Below are positions 26,111-32,763 of a DNA stretch of 36,164 nucleotides, one piece after another (positions within the stretch are counted from its first letter, which is position 1; each line of letters begins with the position of its first letter). A program made the translations under genes and the position numbers. The stretch is from NCBI GenBank assembly GCA_035532215.1, contig DATKRK010000434.1, forward strand, positions 1 to 36,164, given 5' to 3'. The notes below the pieces were generated by a model, which saw only the letters and a list, made by a program, of their open reading frames with translations, did no database searches and was not told the origin of the DNA. The DNA comes from JAICIG01 sp035532215. GTDB lineage: Bacteria; Planctomycetota; Planctomycetia; Pirellulales; JAICIG01.

Positions 26111-26162
26111 TTTGGAGGCGCCGGGCGTCACGTATCAGGCGTCAGGAATCTGGGAGCAAACT

Positions 26163-26200
26163 GGGTGGCTGGCGGCAGAGCGCAGCGATGCCCCAGCGAA
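26163..26200. repeat. Partial copy of the 7832 MITE-like element
   Basis: GGGTGGCTGGCGGCAGAG at 26163 followed by CGATGCCCCAGCGAA matches the complement of 7908-7947 with small differences. The terminal repeats are missing, so this is a degraded fragment. It lies in the spacer between the helicase and the phosphatidyltransferase. Confidence 0.7.
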
Positions 26201-26282
26201 GCGACTCCCGTCTGCTATCTTCTCCCCATTCGGCGGCTATGATGGTCCTCGTTGAAAACGGCGACTCAACCGATCCCGTCCT

Positions 26283-26945
26283 TTGACCGAACCATCCTAC
26301 CAACCTGCCGAACGCCGGCCGATCCGCACGCGCGATCTGGCCGCCTCGAAACTTGCGGCACACTGGCTGGCCGTGCGCGGCGTTTCGGCCAACGCCATCT
26401 CCACGGCCGGCATGCTGGCGGCGATCGGCGGCGGGGCGGCGCTAGCGGCGACGTCGCTCGATGCGCCGTGGACAAGGCTCTTGTGGCTGGCCGGAGCGGC
26501 GGGCGCCCAACTGCGGCTGCTGGCCAACATGCTCGACGGCATGGTGGCCATCGAATCGGGCCGCGCTTCGCCGGTCGGCGAGTTGTTCAACGAGGCGCCC
26601 GACCGCGTTTCCGACGCGGCGATGTTCATCGGGCTGGGCTATGCGGCCGGCGGCAATCCGGAGCTCGGCTATCTGGCCGCCTTGGCGGCGGTGTTTACCG
26701 CGTACGTTCGCGCAATGGCCAAAGTGGCGGGCGCCCCGCAAGATTTTGGCGGGCCGATGGCCAAGCCGCAACGGATGCTCGCCGTCACCGTCGTTTCGCT
26801 CTATAACGCCGCGGCGCCGAGCGCCTGGCAGCCGAGTTGGGGACCGACGTCGATCGCGCTGACCGTAATCGCCGCTGGCGGGTTGCTGACTGCGCTTTTA
26901 CGGCTGCGGCGAGCGGCGGCCTACTTGCGGCAGGCGGGCCGATGA
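26283..26945 (+). CDS. CDP-alcohol phosphatidyltransferase, variant active-site motif
   Basis: 220 residues, four to six hydrophobic segments; it probably makes a phospholipid headgroup from CDP-diacylglycerol. The family motif DGxxAR...GxxxDxxxD is seen as DGMVAIESGR (about 84-93) and GELFNEAPDRVSD (about 98-110). The residue that is normally the third Asp is Asn, and the Arg of AR is displaced. This DGMVA...GELxNExPD form recurs in a subfamily of uncertain substrate, so I do not call it pgsA. Start ATG/TTG near 26283. It overlaps cdsA by ATGA (26942-26945), so translation is coupled to the enzyme that makes its CDP-DAG substrate. Confidence 0.87.
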   Translation: MTEPSYQPAERRPIRTRDLAASKLAAHWLAVRGVSANAISTAGMLAAIGGGAALAATSLDAPWTRLLWLAGAAGAQLRLLANMLDGMVAIESGRASPVGELFNEAPDRVSDAAMFIGLGYAAGGNPELGYLAALAAVFTAYVRAMAKVAGAPQDFGGPMAKPQRMLAVTVVSLYNAAAPSAWQPSWGPTSIALTVIAAGGLLTALLRLRRAAAYLRQAGR

Positions 26946-27943
26946 ACGCAGCCACGCACGCGCGGTTGTTTGGCTACGAGCAGGCCTTTGCCAACCCGGC
27001 GACGAAATGGATCGCCATCGTGCTCGCCATGCTTTTGGGCGTGACGCCGATCGTATTTCTCGCCTTGCAAGCGATGGGGCGGCTGCGAAGCGAGCAGCGC
27101 CGCGAGCTTTGGCTGCGTTACGTCTCGTGGCTGGCGCTTGTTCCCTTGATGCTCGTGCCGGTGCTGCTCGGCGCCGCCTGGACGATCGGCGCCGTGGCCC
27201 TCTTGAGCCTGCTCTGCTACCGCGAATTCTCGCGGGCGCCTGGCATGCCGCGCGATCGCTCGATCGAAGCCGTCGTCTATCTGGGCATCGCGCTGGTGAC
27301 GCTCGCTTCGGCCGACCATTGGTACGGGTTCTTCGTCGCGCTGTTTCCGCTGACGGTTTGCGCGATCGCCGCCGTGGCGATTCTGGCCGACCGGCCGCAA
27401 GGCTACATCCAGCGCTGCGCGCTAGGCGCGTTGGGCTTCATGCTCTTCGGCGGCGGGCTCGGCCATTTGGGCTACCTGGCCAATGAGGCCAACTACCGCC
27501 CGATCGTGCTCTTGACGCTCTTGGCCGTGGAGCTGAACGACGTTTTCGCCTATTGCTCGGGCAAAACGTTCGGCCGCGGCAAGCTGGCGCCGCACACAAG
27601 CCCCAACAAAACGCTCGGCGGCGCGCTCGGCGCCGTCGTGCTCACGACGGTGCTCGTGGTTTGGATCGGCCGCTATGCGTTCGCAAGCACGCCGCTCGCC
27701 GCAACCGGCCATTTGATCGTGCTGGGCGCCATGATCAGCATCGTCGGCCAGCTAGGCGACTTGATGCTTTCCAGTGTCAAACGCGACCTGGGGATCAAAG
27801 ACATGGGCGAGGCAATTCCCGGCCACGGCGGCCTGCTTGACCGCTTCGACAGCCTGATTCTCGTGGCGCCCGCCGTGTTTCACTACGTGAACTACTTCGC
27901 CGGCATCGGGCTCGACCAAATGCCGCGCTGGTTTCTCGGTTAA
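26942..27943 (+). CDS. cdsA: Phosphatidate cytidylyltransferase (CDP-diglyceride synthase)
   Basis: Integral membrane enzyme making CDP-diacylglycerol from phosphatidate and CTP. 333 residues from ATG 26942, which shares bases with the stop of the preceding gene. Six to eight helices. The CDS signature near the C-terminus is complete: SSVKRDLGIKDMGEAIPGHG and GGLLDRFDS, plus the upstream NDVFAYCSGKTFGR and SPNKTLGGALG motifs. The start choice is fixed by the ATGA overlap. Followed at once by a hairpin with a T-rich tail. Confidence 0.95.
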   Translation: MNAATHARLFGYEQAFANPATKWIAIVLAMLLGVTPIVFLALQAMGRLRSEQRRELWLRYVSWLALVPLMLVPVLLGAAWTIGAVALLSLLCYREFSRAPGMPRDRSIEAVVYLGIALVTLASADHWYGFFVALFPLTVCAIAAVAILADRPQGYIQRCALGALGFMLFGGGLGHLGYLANEANYRPIVLLTLLAVELNDVFAYCSGKTFGRGKLAPHTSPNKTLGGALGAVVLTTVLVVWIGRYAFASTPLAATGHLIVLGAMISIVGQLGDLMLSSVKRDLGIKDMGEAIPGHGGLLDRFDSLILVAPAVFHYVNYFAGIGLDQMPRWFLG

Positions 27944-27947
27944 GAAT

Positions 27948-28013
27948 CCCTCTCCCAAAGGGAGAGGGAGTTTTGTTTTGGCTCCTCTCCCTCTGGGAGA
28001 GGTCGGGTGAGGG
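27948..28013. terminator. REP-type hairpins forming the cdsA terminator
   Basis: CCCTCTCCCAAAGGGAGAGGG at 27948-27968 (a nine-bp stem) is followed directly by AGTTTTGTTTT, a good intrinsic terminator for cdsA. A second copy of the stem, CCTCTCCCTCTGGGAGAGG from 27984, with the tail TCGGGTGAGGG, follows in the manner of a REP pair. It is related to 31571-31654. Confidence 0.7.
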
Positions 28014-28016
28014 CGG

Positions 28017-28997
28017 CTAGGTCTCGGCGTTACTTCCGCGCACCAAAAAAGCAACTTTCCCGCCGCTCGCCGAGGCCGCATTTCGCGTGCGATGCCTTGT
28101 CGCGGTCATCAGCAGCATGGCCATCGCGATCAACAGCGCCGCCGTGACGATCGCTTTCGGCTGCGCGTCGCCGAAGCCGATCGCGGCGAGGCGGTGCAGT
28201 AGCATCACGGTGACCACGAGCGCCGCGGCGAACAGCAACCCGGTCAGCGCGTCGCCGCCCATCAGCCGCTCGCGAGATTCGGCCGGCAGTTGAAACAGCA
28301 AGTGCAGCCCGGCGAGCAACTGACCGGCGACCGCGGCCAGCGCGATCCGCGCGCCCCAGCCGGCCGCGCGGCGCCGCTCGTCGGCCTCTTCCGCGGTTCG
28401 CCAGCGCAAGGCGCCGAGCATGATCGCGGCGCCGGTCACGGCCAATGCGGCCAGCAGATGGTGCAGCGTGCGGGCCAACACTTCCGGATCGGAGATCAGC
28501 GGCAGGAAGCGGAGCTCGCCGCCCCGAGCGTTCGGGCGGGTGCTGAGCACGCCGATCGCCGAAAACAACGGTGGAAAATGATAGGCCAGGTTCGTCCCGG
28601 CCAAGGCCGTCAGGATGAAGCGGGCCGAAAACCGGCCGTCAAACCCGGCGGCTGTTCGCCGCCTCGCCAGCCACAAGGCAGCGCCGAGGCAGGCCCACGA
28701 AAATGCCAGTTCAACCAGTCCGAACCAATAGCGCCGAGCGGGCAGTTGCCGGGCGGCCTCGAACCACGCTTCACGGTTGAGCAGCCACAACAGCCCCAGC
28801 GCCGCGGCGCCCAAGGCCGAAGCGGCGATCAAGGCCCAGATCGACGCCCGCAACAGACCGCGTTCGACGTCGGCCGCCAACCGGTCGCCGCGCGCCGCCC
28901 GCCACGCGAACCACAACGCGACCAGCGGCCCCATCGCCGCCAAATCAGCCGCGAGCAGGTGCAAAGTGACGCCCAGAACCGAACCCGCTTCAGACAA
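28017..28997 (-). CDS. Polytopic membrane protein of unknown function
   Basis: 326 residues with about eight membrane helices (near 8-28, 48-72, 87-110, 124-147, 177-195, 213-236, 246-268, 281-300). Histidines lie in or near the helices: His13, the YHFPPLFS motif, the LHHLLAAL pair and LHLLFQLP, an arrangement sometimes seen in heme-b membrane proteins, but no family is recognised. The basic C-terminus may be cytoplasmic. It converges on cdsA across the REP pair. Confidence 0.75.
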   Translation of the reverse strand: MSEAGSVLGVTLHLLAADLAAMGPLVALWFAWRAARGDRLAADVERGLLRASIWALIAASALGAAALGLLWLLNREAWFEAARQLPARRYWFGLVELAFSWACLGAALWLARRRTAAGFDGRFSARFILTALAGTNLAYHFPPLFSAIGVLSTRPNARGGELRFLPLISDPEVLARTLHHLLAALAVTGAAIMLGALRWRTAEEADERRRAAGWGARIALAAVAGQLLAGLHLLFQLPAESRERLMGGDALTGLLFAAALVVTVMLLHRLAAIGFGDAQPKAIVTAALLIAMAMLLMTATRHRTRNAASASGGKVAFLVRGSNAET

Positions 28998-29308
28998 TGG
29001 AACTCCTCCCTCGTGCTATTTGCCGCATCCTTAAGCTGCCAGTGTATCAGGAGCGTGCAGTCGGGCGCAGAGCGGCTTGCCGAACGGAGGCGGGGCCGTG
29101 ATCGTTTCTATCTCGGTCCCCACGTGCAGTGGCCGCAACCGTCGGATTTGCAGCCGGCGCCGTTGTCCGCCGAAAGTGGCCGGCACAGTCCCTTGAGACC
29201 GCGCCACAGCGCTTGCCGATCCGCCCTTGTCAGGCTCGCTGCCGTCGCCGTTCGCACGAAACTCGATTGACAGCCCCAATTCTCGGCCGTTACGATCAAC
29301 CGATCGCC
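28998..29308. other. 311-base spacer upstream of tRNA-Val
   Basis: Should hold promoters for the membrane protein and the tRNA. The minus frame 29108-29299 (TTG start) reads SLTRADRQALWRGLKGLC, ending CKSDGCGHCTWGPR. It has high third-position GC and a Cys-rich C-terminus, so it could be a small zinc-binding protein or a decayed gene end, but it has no ribosome site (confidence in a gene about 0.25). Other frames crossing the tRNA are artefacts. Confidence 0.45.
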
Positions 29309-29381
29309 GGGCGATTAGCTCAGTTGGTAGAGCGCCACGTTTACACCGTGGATGTCGGGGGTTCGAGCCCCTCATCGCCCA
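29309..29381 (+). tRNA. tRNA-Val (anticodon UAC)
   Basis: 73 bases without encoded CCA. Acceptor stem GGGCGAT/ATCGCCC with discriminator A at 29381; D arm GCTC...GAGC; anticodon arm CCACG-TTTACAC-CGTGG giving TAC; variable loop ATGTC; T arm GGGGG-TTCGAGC-CCCTC with one G-T pair. It reads valine codons GTA and, with a modified wobble base, others. Confidence 0.97.
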
Positions 29382-29628
29382 CTTCGCAAGTCCTGAAATG
29401 GAAATGACTTGCGTCAACGCCTAGGGGCGGCCAGCTTGTAACCCTGCCTAGGTGTAACCTTTGCTGTAACCGGGCGGCAGGAAAGTAGGTCGATCGGACT
29501 GCAATCGGATTACCTTTTTTCGCGTCTCCAACCAAAAGAAAAAGCCACCCTGGACTTGCATCCAAGACGGCTTCCAATCGTCGCCGAGCCGCGTGGAATT
29601 CTTCTTTCTTCCGCGATACGCTCAGGGC
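29382..29628. other. Non-coding stretch after tRNA-Val with TGTAACC repeats
   Basis: A hairpin CGCAAGTC/GACTTGCG (about 29385-29413) follows the tRNA and may be its terminator. TGTAACC then occurs three times, at 29437, 29453 and 29465. The tRNA end is a common integration point, but no repeat of the tRNA 3' end or integrase gene is visible. No coding frame is convincing. Confidence 0.5.
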
Positions 29629-29900
29629 ATGAAGAAATCGCCCTTCCAATTCAGCGTTGCCGCTTTGCTGCTGACCGTCGCCCGTGCGAGGTCTCGATTA
29701 TGCTTCCAATGATGATTGGTTACGCGTGCCTCTTTGGCGTCGTCTATTCCGCAATCATTTGGATAATTCGGCCTCGGATGCGGAAGACGATGCTTCTCTA
29801 TGGCATCATGTTCGGCGGATGTGCATTGATCGTGTTTGGCGAGCATGCCCTTGTGGCGATGGGCCTAATGCAGGCGCCCCAATTGCCACAACCAAAATAG
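29629..29900 (+). pseudogene. Frameshifted small membrane-protein gene (FQF family)
   Basis: ATG 29629 opens MKKSPFQFSVAALLLTVA, a start typical of planctomycete small membrane proteins, but the frame ends at 29712 after 27 residues. In another frame, from ATG 29700, MLPMMIGYACLFGVVYS and GIMFGGCALIVFGEHALVA run to a stop at 29900 (66 residues, two helices). The two read as one ~90-residue protein broken by a frameshift near 29680-29690. The second part could still be made alone. It is similar, including the upstream leader, to the 30205 gene. Confidence 0.55.
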
Positions 29901-29922
29901 CCCCTCCCTCAAGAAACGGGCG

Positions 29923-30042
29923 ATGCCCATGGCCCGCCCAGTTAAGTTCGACCAGTTTGGATTTGGGAGCGTGTTTCAGTTCGGCTTAAACGAGAAGCTT
30001 CCGCTGATGTTCTCGGTGATTCCGTCCTTCGTCGCCAAATAA
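29923..30042 (+). CDS. Tiny ORF with FQFGL motif
   Basis: 39 residues, MPMARPVKFDQFGFGSVFQF and so on to VIPSFVAK. It shares the FQFGL word with the neighbouring small membrane proteins but has no clear hydrophobic helix. It may be a degraded copy of that family or chance. No ribosome site. Confidence 0.2.
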   Translation: MPMARPVKFDQFGFGSVFQFGLNEKLPLMFSVIPSFVAK

Positions 30043-30204
30043 ATCTGCCGGCTACGACGCCAATAGTCCCACTATCCGTCCCCAACTCTGCCTTTCCGCC
30101 CTCCTGCTGATCGAGAGGAAGGGACGCCAGCCGACGAACTCGTTTCGCTCGCCGGCCCCTGAAATCTTCTTTCTCCCAAACGCAAAAACCGATAGCCTGA
30201 TAGC

Positions 30205-30384
30205 ATGGAAAAGCCGCCCTTTCAATTCGGGCTGAAAGCCGTTTTCACGGCGATGACTGCGGTCGCTTTACTTTTTGCTTTTCCGTCGCCGTTCACCTTC
30301 ATCTTCTTGGTTTCGATTGCGATTTGCCAAGGTCTCCTGATATGGGACGAACTTTGCAATAAACGCCAGCCCCCAGACGCATAG
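30205..30384 (+). CDS. Small FQF-family membrane protein
   Basis: 59 residues from ATG 30205: MEKPPFQFGLKAVFTAMTAV, then a hydrophobic run ALLFAFPSPFTFIFLVSIAIC (about 21-41) and a polar end. The basic-aromatic start followed by membrane helices is a recurrent planctomycete pattern. Its upstream bases (TCTTCTTTCTCCC) match those before 29629, so both derive from one duplicated unit. Function unknown. Confidence 0.5.
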   Translation: MEKPPFQFGLKAVFTAMTAVALLFAFPSPFTFIFLVSIAICQGLLIWDELCNKRQPPDA

Positions 30385-30459
30385 CTGGGCCGCCTTGCCG
30401 CCCGCCAAATTCTTGTTGCCTTTTCTTGCCGGAAGCGGTTGGGCTTACGGCATGAAAGG

Positions 30460-30858
30460 CTACCAATTCTCCCTCGCGAACCTTGTTCGCCGTAGCGAAG
30501 CGAGAGCGGCCCATATTTCGGCTTGCTGGAAATGGCGGAGTAGCTGGATCGAGGTTCGTTCCAAATATTCGAGCAGTCGCCGCTCATCTTGATGAAGTAG
30601 AGCCGCCGCCTGCCATGCCTCATCCCAGTCGGCCGCCCATTCGGCGATCAAGCCGGGATGATACGGGGCGCCCGAATGGATCATCTCGGCGACGGGGCCA
30701 GCCAAACTGACTTGCACCGCTTTCTTGGCGAACTCTTTGTCGCCGATTCCTGTTCGACGCCAAAGCACTTGCGTGGCGCCTTGGCGATCCGGCCCATCGT
30801 CGTTATCCGGTTCGATGGTCGCCAGCCGCACTTCGCCGCCGAGCAAAACTGCCATCAA
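30460..30858 (-). pseudogene. Degenerate M41-like peptidase domain remnant
   Basis: Up to 133 residues in a domain resembling the zinc-peptidase segment of FtsH-like (M41) proteins: ALMAVLLGGEVRLATIEPD, then SLAGPVAEMIHSG and LEYLERTSIQLLRHF. Reading back past the putative start gives CEAGQALMA where HEAGHALMA is expected, so both zinc histidines of HExxH are lost, and a stop codon closes the frame 4 codons further back. There is no AAA ATPase part. A decayed or non-catalytic gene. The family assignment is by pattern only. Confidence 0.5.
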
Positions 30859-31061
30859 GGCCTGCCCGGCTTCGCACTGGCACGCTCATCATGAACAGCC
30901 TGTCCGGCACGGCCAGGGACAGCGGTGCACGACGTGCATTTCTCCGAATCTTTTCCTTGCCGGCCTCGCCACGCCCCTCGAAAAAGTCGCGCCGCCGGCG
31001 TTCGACGCAACGCGCAAAGCCTTACGGCGACGATTTTTTCGGCTCGTCGGCCGGCTCCCCA
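30859..31061. other. Spacer before the HU gene
   Basis: No supported gene. The plus-strand frame 30891-31103 is Arg/Ser-rich and not protein-like. The region joins decayed accessory sequence to the HU promoter. Confidence 0.4.
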
Positions 31062-31090
31062 TTGGCGATTGCCGTTATTTTCGGTCTAAT
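31062..31090 (+). promoter_or_regulatory. Putative sigma-70 promoter of the HU gene
   Basis: TTGGCG at 31062-31067 (four of six matches to TTGACA), a 17-base spacer, and TCTAAT at 31085-31090 (five of six matches to TATAAT). It is 52 bases before the ATG, which has GAGGAGG around 31127-31133 as a strong ribosome site. Confidence 0.45.
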
Positions 31091-31142
31091 CGAGACTTCA
31101 TAAAGGGGCCCAGACCACGAAACGCGAGGAGGGTATTACACG

Positions 31143-31475
31143 ATGGCGGATGCGACAAGCAAAGGAAAACCACTCTCGAAGACGGAGATGATCGCCGCCA
31201 TTACCGAAAAGGCGAATCTGTCGAAGCAAGAAGTGACCGCGGTGCTCGATGCTTTGAACGACGTCATTCGCGAGAGCCTGAGCAGCTCGGGCCCGGGCGT
31301 GTTCTCGTTGCCTGGCTTGTTGAAGATCGAGAAAAAGCACGTCCCCGCGAAAGCCGCCAAAACCGGCGTGCCCAATCCCTTCAAGCCGGGCGAACTGATG
31401 GACGTGCCGGCCAAGCCTGCCAGCACCAAGGTCAAACTGGTGGCGCTGAAGAGCCTCAAAGACATGACACAGTAA
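31143..31475 (+). CDS. HU-family nucleoid DNA-binding protein
   Basis: 110-residue basic protein of the HU/IHF fold that bends and compacts DNA. LSKTEMIAAITEKANLSKQEVTAVLDALNDVI (here in parts, about 11-42) is the helical dimer half. GVFSLPGLLKIEKKHVPAK gives the start of the beta arm, and NPFKPGELMDVPAKPASTKVK carries the arm tip and the proline. The Lys/Ala/Pro-rich tail is characteristic of planctomycete HU-like proteins. Single gene with its own promoter; ends DMTQ in a triplicated 19-bp unit. Confidence 0.93.
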   Translation: MADATSKGKPLSKTEMIAAITEKANLSKQEVTAVLDALNDVIRESLSSSGPGVFSLPGLLKIEKKHVPAKAAKTGVPNPFKPGELMDVPAKPASTKVKLVALKSLKDMTQ

Positions 31476-31517
31476 GGCTGACATGACACAGTAAGGCTGA
31501 CATGGCGCAATAAGGCT
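31461..31517 (+). repeat. Three 19-bp tandem repeats over the HU stop codon
   Basis: GACATGACACAGTAAGGCT at 31461-31479, exactly repeated at 31480-31498, then a diverged copy (GACATGGCGCAATAAGGCT) at 31499-31517. Each copy encodes DM(T/A)Q-stop, so the duplication triplicates the gene end. Confidence 0.85.
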
Positions 31518-31570
31518 GAGGCGCGCAAGACCGCAGCCTGTTCGTTGTTGGCGGCCGCCGGCAATCAACT

Positions 31571-31654
31571 CCCTCTCCCTTTGGGAGAGGGCCGGGATGA
31601 GGGCGCGACGCGCCGACTGCCGCCCTCACTCTCCCCTCTCCCAAAGGGAGAGGG
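31571..31654. repeat. REP pair in inverted arrangement
   Basis: CCCTCTCCCTTTGGGAGAGG at 31571 with the tail GCCGGGATGAGGGCG, and its inverted partner at 31621-31654 (CGCCCTCACTCTCCCCTCTC...). It lies between the convergent HU and lpxK genes, and its right half encodes the last residues of LpxK. Confidence 0.75.
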
Positions 31655-32738
31655 ACTCGAGCAATGTTTCGAACTGGTTCAACCCCGCGAGAATCTCTAG
31701 TTCGATGGCCACGGCCCACAGCGGCGCCGAACCGATGCGTTCCACTCGCAGCTTGACGAGATCTTTAGCGGTGCAAACGAGCATGGTCGCATCGAGGCTC
31801 TCGGCCCATTGGGCCAGGTCCTCGACGTCGGATCGCTGATAAGCATGGTGGTCGGGAAATTCGCGAAAGCCGGCGATCGTCGCCCCGCAGCGTTCGAGCG
31901 TGCGGCGAAATCCGGCCGGATTGCCGATGCCGCAAAACGCCGCCACGCGCTGGCCGGCGAGCTCGTCCCAAGGGCGAGTTTCGCCGCCGGCCGAAACCAG
32001 CCGCCGCGGCGCATGCGCCACTTCCAGCCAAACGGCATGCGGAGCGTAGCGCTCGACTGCGGCTTTCAGTCGGGCCCGATCGGCCGGTTCGACCAGATCG
32101 GCGCGAGACAGGGCCACCGCATCGGCTCGGCCGAGGCCCGCGAGCGGCTCGCGCAGCGTGCCTCGCGGAAAGACGTGGCCGAAGCCGAACGGCTCCAAGG
32201 CGTCGACGAGCACCAGATCGAGATCGCGAGCCAGCCGGCGGTGCTGAAAGCCGTCGTCGAGCACGATCGCCTGGCACTCGAACTCTTCGATCGCCAGCCG
32301 TGCCGCCGCAACGCGGTCGGGATCTTGCAAATGAGGCACGTCGGGCAAGCGCCCCTCGAGTTCCAGCGCTTCATCGTTTCGCGCGCCGGCCTCGGCCCCG
32401 TAGCCGCGGCTGATGATCGTCACGCGCACGTCGCGGACGCGCAGCCAGCGCGCTAGCCACTCGACCATCGGCGTCTTGCCCGATCCGCCTAAGGTCAAGT
32501 TGCCGACGCTGATCACCGGCACGCTTACGCGCTCGACGGGCCAGCGTCCCGAATCGTAGCGGCGATTGCGCCATGCGACGGCGGCGGCGTACGGGGTTTC
32601 CGCCAGTCGCAACGCCGCTCGAAACGCGGCGGCGGCGAGCCCCTTCCGCTGGCCGCTGACCAAGGCTCGAAATTCGGAAGGATGCAACAAGGCGAATGGG
32701 CCCAGACTCTGCCGCCAGCCGCTCAAGGCTGCTAGCAT
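31626..32738 (-). CDS. lpxK: Tetraacyldisaccharide 4'-kinase
   Basis: Phosphorylates the 4' position of lipid A precursor at the inner membrane, implying lipid A. The open frame has 370 residues. Walker-type loop SVGNLTLGGSGKTPMVEWLA (about 76-95), RGYG at about 110 and the QAIVLDDGFQHR catalytic segment near residue 155 are intact. Family-like sequence begins at about residue 18 (HPSEFRALVSGQ). Residues 1-12 (MLAALSGWRQS...) are encoded by the MITE remnant, so the native start may be TTG 32690 or thereabouts. The last ten residues (LESLSLWERGE) come from the REP. Only 25 bases from the protease gene upstream. Confidence 0.92.
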   Translation of the reverse strand: MLAALSGWRQSLGPFALLHPSEFRALVSGQRKGLAAAAFRAALRLAETPYAAAVAWRNRRYDSGRWPVERVSVPVISVGNLTLGGSGKTPMVEWLARWLRVRDVRVTIISRGYGAEAGARNDEALELEGRLPDVPHLQDPDRVAAARLAIEEFECQAIVLDDGFQHRRLARDLDLVLVDALEPFGFGHVFPRGTLREPLAGLGRADAVALSRADLVEPADRARLKAAVERYAPHAVWLEVAHAPRRLVSAGGETRPWDELAGQRVAAFCGIGNPAGFRRTLERCGATIAGFREFPDHHAYQRSDVEDLAQWAESLDATMLVCTAKDLVKLRVERIGSAPLWAVAIELEILAGLNQFETLLESLSLWERGE

Positions 32739-32763
32739 TCGTCAAAACTTGAATGACAGTGCG
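32707..32763. repeat. Truncated copy of the 7832 MITE-like element
   Basis: CTCTGCCGCCAGCC at 32707, GCTAGCATTCGTCAAA at 32731 and TGACAG at 32754 match the right third of the 7832 element in the same orientation. The left end is absent. It lies between the protease stop (32764) and lpxK, covering the lpxK start. Confidence 0.75.

Noticed and set aside
27948..28013. CRISPR-like repeats
   Set aside because: Only two copies, palindromic, with no regular spacers; these are REP hairpins.
29382..29480. Possible integrase attachment site after the tRNA
   Set aside because: No second copy of the tRNA 3' end and no integrase; kept only as a weak idea.
29031..29649. Minus-strand frames across tRNA-Val reading MRGSNPRHPRCKRG and VGDEGLEPPTSTV
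   Set aside because: Typical artefacts of translating tRNA genes antisense.
30891..31103. Open frame just before HU
   Set aside because: Arg/Ser-rich, no ribosome site, overlaps the HU promoter.
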